This document shows positions 38,601-50,600 of a DNA stretch of 64,000 nucleotides, in pieces. Made by a program: the position numbers and the translations under genes. How positions within the stretch are numbered: position 1 is the stretch's first letter; the number at the start of each line of letters is the position of its first letter. The notes beneath the pieces were generated by a model. The model did no database searches and was not told the DNA's origin. It worked only from the letters and a program-made list of their open reading frames with translations. The stretch covers positions 10,079,520-10,143,519 of the forward strand of contig CM017564.1 in the NCBI GenBank assembly GCA_007844125.1, given 5' to 3'. The stretch is from Sinonovacula constricta (Eukaryota; Mollusca; Bivalvia; Cardiida; Solecurtidae).

Positions 38601-41600
38601 CTTATTTGGTAATTTGAGAAACAAAATTTTTGTCCAAACTGTCAGATACCACCTTTAAGACTCATATTAATGTCAATCATAATATAATACAATAATTTCA
38701 TGATATTTCTAAAAAATCTTCAACAATGTTAAAGGTGGTATCTGATAGTTTAGACTTTATTTTAATTTTTTCTCTTGAACATCCAATTAAATTACTGTTA
38801 CTAGAAAAGATCCTGCAAAATGCTGCTTACTGAAGTCCTATATCCAAGCAAAATGTGAAGCATAACACTGCACTTGTCATTACAAACATGTATTTCCTAT
38901 CTGAACCATGCTACATAGTTAGTTGTTTTTAAACTTAGAAAACTGTCACCACTTACTTTTGAGATCACATTACCGGTATATAATCATCCAGGTAATTTGC
39001 AGTGACATCAAGATTCTATTTTTAGCAGAAAAAAACCCATTGTGCTTATTTATAGATTTGGAAAGAATTAGACTTTTCTTATGAATTCTGCTGTCTAATA
39101 ATTGAGGTAGTGTTCAAAATCATCATTGTTTAGAACACAGTTTGAATTTATGTTGAAATTATGGCCAGATTCACCTTAAAAGACATAATATATTGTAACA
39201 TGCATTTAATACAGGCAAACAATCAGTCACTTCGTAAATATAAGCTAAAGAATAATGCTATCCAGCTTGCAAGGACTCAAAAATTCAAATTTTAAATTTA
39301 TACAACTACATGTACTTCCAACCAATTGTTTTTAAAATGACTTGTCTTTTCTAAATTTTCATTACTGGCATACGACTTTTTCTTCATTTTAACCAATTTA
39401 AGGCCATCCAGTGCATATACTAACTCAAATATGAAAATAGTTAACTTCAAATGACGTGATAAGAGCAATTAGAATCAAAATAGGGAAAATAAAAAAGATC
39501 TGTTATCAAGGACATGTTTGAATGGTGAATGACACTTACTTTCTTCAAACTTTTTGCTCTGATTCTCCACAACTGGCTTCACATTCACTACTGCAGCCAC
39601 TGCCTCCGTCTTAGCTTTCTCCACAGATTTCACTGCTTCACTAATCTGAGCCTTGGATGCCTGCATCTCTTTCTGAAGTCCTTGTTTAGCCTTCAATTCC
39701 TGCTCTGCCAACTTCTTCGATGTCGCATCAGCGTCTTTCAACATCTTATCCCTTGCAGCTTGTTCCTGGTCAGCCAAACGCTTGGCTGATTGCTCACCTT
39801 CCTTTAACAGATTCTGTTTGGCCGAAGCTTCTTGTTCGGCAAGACGTTTTGCTGACTCTTCGCTGTCCTTTTTGAAAGCTTCCCGAGTTTTTTCTTCCTG
39901 GTCCGCAAGCCGTTTTTGTGTTTCTTCACTTTCCTTTTGGAGAGTTTCTCTAGCAGATGCTTCCTGTTCAGCTAATCTCTTTGCAGTCTCTTCACTCTCT
40001 TTCTTCAATTCAGCCTTTGCCTTTTCTTCTTGTTCTGCAAATCTTTTGGCAGTTTCTTCGCTCTCTTTTTTCATCTTTTCTCTAGCTTGATCTTCCTGTT
40101 CCTTCATACTTTCCTTTGCTTTTGCTTCCTGCTCTTTCATACTTTCTTGAGCCTTAACCTCTTGCTCCTTCAAGCTCTCTTTTGCCTTTTCCTCTTGTTC
40201 TTTCATGCCTTCTTTGGCCCTTTCCTCTTGTTCTTTCATGCTTTCTTTGGCCCTTTCCTCGTGTTCTTTCATTGTTTCTTTGGCCTTTTCTTCCTGTTCT
40301 GCAAGTCTCCTTGCAGATTCTTCTGTTTCTTTCTTCATCTCATTCTTTGCCTTCTCTTCTTGTTCAGCAAGCCTTCTCTGTGTCTCTTCACTTTCTTTCT
40401 GAAGAGTTTCTCTTGCCAATGCCTCTTGAGCTGCCAACCTCTGCTGAGTTTCCTCACTTTCTTTCCTCATCACCTCTCTAGCTTCCTCTTCTTGCTCTTT
40501 CAACCTTCTCTCTGTTTCAGCCCTCTCTTTTTCAAGTGATTCCTTTGCCTGGGCTTCCTGTTCAGCCAGTCTTTTTTCAGTCTCTTCAGATTCTTTTTGC
40601 AACTTATCTCTTGCAGCCTCCTCTTGATCCTTTAACCTCTGTTGGCTCTCTTCACTCTCTTTCTGAATTCTCTCATGCACTTCCTCCTCTTGTTTCTTCA
40701 ACTTCTCTCTTGACTTCTCACTATCCTTCTGTATTCGCTCTCTAGCACTCTCCTCCTGTTGTCCAATCTTATTCAAAGATTCTAGCAAGTGATCATCAAT
40801 TTTCTTTTGTGAGTCAGCCAACTGTTCACTGATTTTGTTTTGGGACATTTCTAACTTTTCTTCAATCTTGTTTTGTGCACTCTCTAGATCTTCTCCAATC
40901 TTTACCTGAGCATTGTTAAGTTGCTCATCCATTTGTTTGCAGTGTTCATCAAGCTGTTTTGACATGGTTTCTTGAGATTTGACAAGATCTTCAGCAATTG
41001 TTTTCTGTGATGATTCAAGCTGAGTTGACAGCTGAGTCTTTGATTCAACAAGCTGTCCAGACAGATCTGTTTGTGCCTCAATAAATTGTGCTGAAAACAG
41101 TGCTTGGGCATTTTTAAGCTGTTCAGACATTGCTTCTTGTGATGTCTTCAACTGTTCAGCAATCAGTTGCTGCGATTCTTGAACTTGGCTTGCAATTACT
41201 GATTGTGACTCCTTCAACTGATTAGTCAATAAGACTTGAGTATCTTGCATCTGTTTGGTCAAAATTTTCTGGGAGTCAGCCAACTGATCAGCAAGAACTT
41301 TCTGCGAGTCCTGAACTTGATCCCCGAAAATCTTTTGAGAATCTTGCAGTTGTGATGCCAGTATTTGTTGAGAATCCTTCACAAGATCTCCAAAACTTGT
41401 CTGTGATTCTTTGAGCTGACCAGCCAACAATGTTTGGGACTCGGTAAGCTGATTTGTAAGTTTTTGTTGCATATCATCCAGTTGTTGTTTCAGGACATCT
41501 TGTGACTCATGCAGTTGTTGAGTCATCTTGGTACTGGCCTCATCAAACTTTCCTGAAAGCTCACCTTTCAGGCCGTCACTATGAATGTTCAAAGCTGATT

Positions 41601-44600
41601 GTGCCTCACTCAAATCCTCAGCAAACTGGTTGTGTGCAACTTTAAGTTGTTCAGCAAACTGCTCCTGCTGTTCCTTTAGTCGAACTCCAAACATCTCCAA
41701 AGATTCCTTGAGTGCCTTTTCTAGTTCAGATTTTCCCTCCTCTACTTTGAGGTCAATTTCTTTCTTAGCTTTCTTCAGATCAAGCTTTGGTACTCCTCTC
41801 TTTGGTGATGGGGATCTGTTCCTTCTCGGAGACGGTGAGCGACCTCCCCTGAGTCTATCATTGGCAGAATTCTTAAGTGTTTTGTCAGGTCTCTTCAAGA
41901 TATGTATAGCAAAGGCTTCTGAAACTCCCGGCTCATTGAAGGCAGCTTGTTTTTGATTTTTTTTCTCAGGCTTTGGTTTCTTCTTCTTTTTGTCTTTACT
42001 GTTAGTGTTGTTGATATTTATATTCAAATGAATTGGCCGAGAGGATTTTTGGTCAAGGTCTGGGACCTCATCAGGTGGTTCCGTATCAGGAGCAGGAATT
42101 TTAATACTGAGGTGATGATCTTTGTTTTTCTTGGCTGAGAAGCTAACGGCATCATCTCTGATGCTTGACATGACAGTTTCAATCCTGTCTTCCATAGTCT
42201 CAGGGCGGGACTCAAGACTCACGTCGAAGTCCTGCTCACGAGATCTGGATTGGTTTCTCTTTACAGCGCTATCTCTGTCTTTCTTATTCATGAAGAATTT
42301 ATACTGTACAAACTGGGGTTGTGGATCTCTGTGATGACCCATGCAGTTATGAACCGGTGGGTAGAACTTAGAACGCAGTTTCTCATATTTTTCAATTTGC
42401 TCATTCTGGGTGGATCGTCTCCCAGACATTGCTGAGACAGGCCTTAAGGCAGACGATGTCCCGTAAACTTTCTCTGGATTCCAAGCCGATCGAGGTCGCG
42501 CATATTCCTTTCGTCTTGGTGTGGCATACGAAGGGGTTTCTAAAAACTCTGGAGCTGAATGCGCAACACTGTAAGACGATCGCGATGTCATAGACTGTGA
42601 TGAGAAAGATCCACTACGATTAAGTCGGTTACTACTGGCTGGTCGTCGACTTAGCAATGGAGCGGCATCACTTCGAGTCCGCCGCAAACTTCGACTTCTT
42701 GGGGTGTGGTTTGCTCGGTATGTTGAGGCAACAGAGTCCATTTCAGACATTGAGCAATCTGGGTCAATTATTCGAATGTTGAAAGTCCCATCACCATTTT
42801 GACTCACTTTAGGCTCAGCCTGGCTATCTTCTTTCAGAACTTCTCGCAACAGATTTCCTTTCTCCATCTCGTCATCCTCTTCATCATCATTTTCACTGAT
42901 CCCTTCGAGGTGAAGACTTGTTTCAGCTAGCAGATCCTCATCAATCAAATGTTCAGGATAGGAAGCAAGCTGGAGATTTTTAATCGTAACTGAGTCAGTA
43001 TTTTGGTCATATGATACATCAGCTGTGATGTTGTCTGGACTCTCTGGGCAAACTTCAATTTCAATTCGTTTGCCAAGGTCACATGTTTTGTTCAGAAGTT
43101 CCATATCTTCCGCACTCCCAACATCCACTGGGAAAGTGCAGGTGATCTCTGAGGAGAAAAATTGAAAATAGTATTATAAAAAAGTACATGTATATAAATA
43201 TATATTGAATGATATATACAATATAAAATATAATTATGTATAAAGTGTATAAAAGTTTATATAACAGAATTTTAAATACAACTAATTATAATACAGATCA
43301 TATGACACATTAATTGAGTAGAAAATAAATTTAAGTTTAGAAATGTCGAAAACAGGAATACTCTAGATCAATTTTTAACATATATTAACAATATTAAAGT
43401 AGAGAATAACAAAGTAATGTTTGAGTTAAAAAATATCATAAAAATTAAAATTTGTTAATCATTAAGAATAAATGTTAAAACTAGTGTACTTGTGTAACAC
43501 AAAATTAATATATTTAAAAATGTTACAAAAAAGAAAACGTTTAAAAAAAGCATTGTGCCTTCAAATTTAACATTATTATGATTTAAACCTCTCTTTTTAA
43601 TTAAAATATATCAAAGTACATAATTTTTATAGAATTTTAATTTAAAGTGATTATAAAAATGCAAGATTACAAATCTGAAAAGTTTTAAATGCAAGTTGAA
43701 ATACCTTTTTATAATAGTCATTTCAAAATTATCTGTAACTATCAATCATGTAACTTTTTATCAAGCGTCTGTTCAATTTTAAATGTGAAAATCACTGATT
43801 TTACTTCAGATTTTATCTTGCATTACAGCAAAAAGGATAAGTGAATAAAACTGGGTGACTCTGGGGATTACCAGTATTAAAACAAAAGTGAAAGTAGAAA
43901 CTGCAAACAGTTAGAAACAAAGTTTGGTTCAATCTCAAATCAATAGACAATCATGAAATGACTATAACAATAAAGGTAATTGTTGTTGCATTTATTGTTT
44001 TTGTTTTGTTTTTGAAATACTATTCATCACCAATTTATGATCATTATAGATCAATATAGCAATGTGGAGGAACACCCTAGACACTTGTCTGGGTAGAACC
44101 ACCAGCACACCACAAGTCAGCTGGAAGACCTTCCCACATTAAGTCCTTCGCGCCAAACAGGACTCGAATCCACGTGTTGAAAGGCAAAGCAGTCAGGAGT
44201 TACAAATCGGCGACTCTACCACTACGCCGCGGATGCCGCACGTTGCATTTTAAAATATAAGAATGAACAACTTAAATTGGTTTGGAAATAATAATTTGCC
44301 ATACATATGTTTATAATGCATAAAGTTGTATTATGTATAGATGAAATATGTATTACCTGTTGAGAAGATGGTCTCTTCTGCTATCAGATTCAATCTTCTA
44401 CGAAAAAACATTTTTTCTTTCGAACCTTTCCTTCTTAAATATGGCACCACTCAAAACAGCACCACCTTCTTAAAATGCTACTTCTTAAAATATTACCTTC
44501 TTAAAGCACTTCCTCTACCAACTTAACTTGTAAAACTTCTCTTTTGACTTATCCTTTTTAAAAATGATTGTCCAAAAATAGAACCTCTTTCTCACTTCAC

Positions 44601-47600
44601 CAGTGTTGAGAATCTTTTACATTCGAAGTTACAACTTCTGTCACATTTTAAAAGCAAGGACATGAAACAGCCGGGTTAATGACAACAAAGACATTTTCTC
44701 CTGAACCAAACTGTTTAATTTTGATACAAAATAAAAGTCATCATAAATAGAAAAAAGATAAATAGCTCAAAATTAGCTAAATTAATTGATCCTTTACTCT
44801 ATATTGTTTAAGCAGTATTTTGGTTAATAAAGATATAACAGTTTAAAAATGGTAAATTTTCAACCAATAATTTTTTGGTAACTCAAGATTTATAAATCCT
44901 TTTCTTTCCATAATATGTCTATAAAAACAGAATACTTTGCAATGGAAAAAATACTTTTTATTTTTTTAAAGAAAAGATATAAATAAAATACCCTTATATG
45001 GTAACATGGTTAATCATTCAAAGTTTGAATACGTGAATTCTGACAAAGTCTAATTAGACAAAGTCTTTGATTAATCTTAAAAAGTGTAAATACACAAAAT
45101 CTTTATTCTGAAAGCAAGATTAAAGAAAGTCAAAGTCATGCTCAACATGCATGCATAGTTGGACACTAATAGTAATCATGCATTTTTATTTTTGCTAAAT
45201 GTAGAACATGAAAAGAATTTTTTTTTATGTCACATTCTTTTAAAGATAAATTTCATTTTTACTGATCATTTACATAAAATGTTCTGTTTTTATGTATTTA
45301 ATAAGTGAAATGTTGGAACCTGTTAATGTAAATGGTGGGAATGCTGTTGTTTTTTGTTTGTTTTTTATTTTCATATTTATGTTTTACAGTACATGGATAC
45401 AAAAAACATAATACCATGTGTCTTTTTGTACCACATTTGATTTTAATAAACTTAAAATTGTGTTTGAATTCTTTAAATTTTAATATGTTTGAACCTTTTT
45501 TCTGCATGTAGTGTTTGTTAATGTCTCAAATTTACTAAAATTAATTTTAAAATTGTATATTTTATTTTTATCTTCTTAGCAATAGTAACTGTTATAAGTA
45601 CAAAAAAAGAAATATTCATAATATCTCCAGTATTGAACCTGTTTTTTTTTCAATTTGATTCTGTATTTTAAACAAAAAAAGTATAACATGAGTTACAAAC
45701 TAGCTTTACAATTTTTCAAATATTTGTTTTTCAAATATTAATTTCACTAATGTTTTTATTAAATTTTCATTCAGACTAAACCCTTTCACTCATGCATAAG
45801 CCATTTTACATCTTTAGGGACTGGAATTTGCCGGCATTTTTGCTGATACTGTGCAGCGACATTTCTATCATTATAGCACAGGGGCACTTATGAGGTGCCC
45901 AGGGACTGAACTCCATTATACTAACGCTGACGAGTCAGGCATAATGCTGTACTCTTAGCCCCGAGCATTAGGAGGAAAGCCACTACTACCAACTTTAAAG
46001 TCTTTGGTTTGACCCAGCCGGGGCTTGAACCCACAACCTCCTGATCCGCAAGCCAACGCTCTACCACTTGAGCTATTGCGGCCGTTGTTTTTTTTTTCGT
46101 CTTCACAAAGCAAACACAATCATCTCTTATCTAAGAATCTGCACAAAAATATGTTTATTTGTAAACTGGTTTAGCATAGGATTTAAGTAAATATGCTGAA
46201 ATACATGCATTCAAAAATACTTAAAATTTACCACACACAAAAAAAATTATGAAAATTAAGATGCATTTTCAAAATTTATATGTATAAAGAACAGAAGGGT
46301 TAAAAAAAAGCAACAACTATTTTTATCTTTTTAATTTTCAATGCTCAAAAGCAGAGAGTTTATCTGACGTTTCGGGGGTAAAATCCCCTTTTTTTCAAGA
46401 AGCATTTACATCAAGAGAAAAACCTCGGATCAATTTTCTGCTTTTGAGAGTTGTGCTTAGACTTTGTTTCTTAAGAACTTTATGATTTTAAATGATAAAT
46501 CAATACATGTACAGGATATAATCATAGATCCTTAGCTAAAAGAGTCTACAAATAAACACTTAGTGACTGTGCATGCTTTGCAAAAGGCGTAAAATGGCAT
46601 ATGCATGAAGACAAGGGATAAAACATATTAGAAAGAATCAGAAATCACATCTTAAATGAATAGTTGATCATTTTCATATTCTCTAACAATTATATTAACA
46701 ATTATATTAACCTGATTTAGTGCTATACAATAACTTTCTGCAGCCTTTTAGAAATGAGCATTTGCATAAAACTGTTTGTTATAATGACATAAAGATATTG
46801 TTCGTATACTTAAAATCATATAATTACAATTATTTTGTTTCCAAGCTCAGGATTGCTCATAATGGATATAATTTTATTTTATTTCCATTATCATTTAATT
46901 TTAATTACTGTTTTAAGTCTGTGGAATTATTAGTCAAGGAAGTTTTTTAAACAACAATAATTTATGTATTTGTGTGAAATTAATATGATATAATTCAGAC
47001 ATTTTTTATACACCTTAAACTCATGCATTGTTTATTTAATTGACTTATCAATACACAAACACACTTTGCCTGTTATTATTGTAAATTATTAATAAAATGT
47101 TAAATGTCTAAAAATTTAATATCAATAAATAATGTTCACAAAACAGTTTAAGCTACGTTTAAATGTATGATTTTTGGTAAATGAAAAATTAAATAATGAA
47201 TTTAAAAATGCATTAAAATTAACAATCAAGCACTCTTTTGTTGACACAATAGAAAAGTGGTTAAAAGTTTTAAAATATAATTGTGAATATAAAAGGTACT
47301 CTATTCAAAGCATATCATTTATATCTTTGAAAAAAAAAATCTTTACAATTTGTTAATTGCTTTAGTACTTCTTCAACTTTTTCAATTGAATGTCAAAGCA
47401 TTATGCTTATTAATTGGATGTAATTAAAATTTAATTAGCATGCTGTTTATAGGCAATATTACTGACATAATTGAGAATACATGGAATTGTGAAAATCAAG
47501 GAAAATGTATACAATACACATTCACATTCAACAAACAATTATATATACATGCAAAATAGAGTTACAAGATAATTAGAAGTCGTGTGACCCCCTATTAACA

Positions 47601-50600
47601 GTATGCCATCATATACTGTTTGCGTCATAATTGAGGATGATTACTCAAAATATTCTCTAATTGACATGACCCTGACCAAATAATTATGTATTATTAATTA
47701 GTAGCATAACTAAAATAATTAAGATAAAGATAAATTAAGATAAATTAGATTAAAATCAAATAAACTTGTTTCCAGTAATCATTAACTATTAGATATAAAA
47801 GGATAATTAGATACACATTTATATCATGTCAAAAATTGCATTAACTATCAGCTAAAATCTTGTTTCTCAATATATTCTTTTGTGCCCCCCAATATATATA
47901 TTTATATTCACACCACCTCTTCTTCTCCAAAACCTAGAATTGACTGAAAAGTGACATTTTGTATACCATTTGTGTATTGTATTGCTCCTCTTGCTGTACT
48001 TGCCTTATACCTGGGTTGAAATAAAGGTATTATCTGTGTGTCCAAAGACATAAATGTTGATTTGACAAAAGCTGTGTATGTTTGTGTTAAACAATTAAAT
48101 GCAACCTAGAATATAACCATGTAGACAATGAGAGACATTAATAAATTGTCTCCCTTGAATAATCCTTAAATGCAAGTATGTTCTTTCATTTGTTTTACTC
48201 AGTTTTTATGCTTGTGCTCTATGGAGTGTAAGTTGATTTTTCTGCCTTTCTTGTGATACCCAGGTTAACCATCATCAACAAACACTTCTATTTTCTTTAT
48301 TAAATAATGTAAGTATTTAAATGAATTTTAAGTTTATATTTATGCAAAAGTAAGAAATTTCACTGTTACTGCAATATCTACAAAAGAACAAGCGATGAAG
48401 TCCAAGAATTCTGACTAAAAGGACCTACCTACTATGGAATACCTTTGATATTAACTAGCAAGGGAGACACTTCTCATTTCATCAATGTACCCCATTTAGT
48501 GCTTATAAAAGTGAGGTTGAAGTTAATGTTGTTGCATAATATATACAAAAGTTATCATACAATGCTATAACATATAATGCTATTACACCTTTAACAATCT
48601 TAAGACAAAAAGAAACTCAATAAATAAATAATAATCTTTGTAAAACTTATTTTACACTGATTGTAGACCAAAATAAAAAAAAATTGTTGTAGTTTGGGGT
48701 CAAGAGCCTTAAATTGTTATATAATTAATAACATGAAATGAGCATAAGGCAGCTACATTGCTTATGTGTCTATTTAATCATCTTCTGCAATTTATGAAAG
48801 CCATAAAAAAGGCTTAATATCAGGGCTTATAGGTTATAAAACGTTGAGCTTGAGTCTAAGACCATCTTCAGACATCTGATTGGTCAGATTTTAAATTTGA
48901 TCCACAAACTGACCAATCAGGTGCTTAAGGCTGATCTCAGAATCAAAGTGTAATAACCTCATGCCCTGATGTATTTTGTGAGCTAGATCATGCTTAAATT
49001 ATCAAAAATAATTCACTACAAACAGTTGCAAATTAATACAAACACAACAACCGTGAACTACTTTCACAAGAAAAAGTGACAGAGTCAAGACTGTACTTCC
49101 TGAACTCTTTTCATAGAAGACAAGAAAATCTGACCATGAAAAAGTTGTGACTTCAATTTCATCAATTTTTGAGTCAAAAGCAAAGCATCATTTCAACAAG
49201 AAGAAATATGGAACTACATAACTACAATTTCTTAAATTTGATTCAAACATGCAAAGCCAAATCTATCACGAAAAGAGTCAAATCTGAAGCCAAAAGAAAC
49301 TGCATTGTCTACCAAAGAAAACTTTGGAAAATTGGATTTTTTAAAAAGAGACCTGTTTTTATGTTGAATTGTAGGTTGAATGGTCTTAAAATTAAACTGC
49401 AAACTGACCACAAAAGGAAAGCTATTGGTCAGGACATTCTACAGAACATTTCTTGTTAAAAAGGATTGATATTATCTGAAAATCATTCTCAATGGAATCA
49501 TTCTCAATGGACTAAAAACAAATAGATTTAAAGCATTGGCACAATGATTAATAATTTGACTAAGAACAATTATGAATTATGTAAAGAAATTCTTTTCAAA
49601 TTGGCACAATAATTATTGCCTGGCACTGTATCACATTTTTTATGTAAATTTCTTTGATTAAAATAAATATGTTTTGAGAATAGGCACATACTGCAAATTA
49701 ACAGAGTAGCAAATTGTCTGGTTGAAAGAAAGTAAAACTAAAATTATCAAAAAACGTTGTTCCACATATTCTTGTGTTAAAACACTTTAGAAATAAAGAA
49801 CAGTGAAAAAGTATTGACAATGACTACACCTTTTATTGAACTGAATGGCCATCAAATTTCTTAGCTAAACACAAACTCAAGAACATCCCGTTGGCATATT
49901 AACATAATGAAATGAAATAAAGTCAGCCAAATATCTCAATGAAACAACATACCCTGAGAAATGTAGGTGCAGTAATGCCTTGATGCTAAAACATGGCATT
50001 AAAGTCAAGAAAACAACAGAATTAAAAACAACAATGACTGTAACTAGGTTTTTCCACTACTTTCTATCACAGGCAATACCTCATTAATTACATTATTTAA
50101 AATTTTCATTAACAATTGAGTGACTCCTTTAGATATTTCAAAACTGATGCTATTTAATTATTTCAATAATACAATAAAACAAGCTCTAGCAAATGTATAC
50201 CCTTAAGTATAATCATCATAAGCCTCCTCCTCCTCCTCCTCCTCATCTATTATCATCATCATCTAATCATCATCATCATCATCATCATTCATCATCATCT
50301 TTTTCTTCATCATTATGACTGTATCATATCTCTATCATAATTTTTTACATATCATTTAAATTTATATCTAATCTTATTACTTATTATTTTTATAATCAAA
50401 AAAATGAAACTAGTTAATGATTCACCCTTCAACATACAAACAATTTAAAAATCAATAATTTAACAACCAATATTCCTTGGAACATTTTGACAGACAATAC
50501 AAAACACATTGTCACTTGTGCAACAGACAACATACTAGAACTGTAACATAACAAGCCCTTGAGCAAGCTAACAATTCCCTATTTTTCAAAATGAAAGAAA

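Noticed and set aside
39529..42435. Several plus-strand open frames of 60-170 codons, rich in Phe/Leu/Ser
   Set aside because: They are the antisense of the hendecad-coding exon, whose Lys/Glu/Gln codons leave stops rare on the other strand. They have no splice sites or recognisable domains.
50222..50305. Acidic exon encoded on the minus strand by GAT/GAG triplets
   Set aside because: Stops interrupt the frames and no acceptor or donor fits; it is a plain microsatellite.
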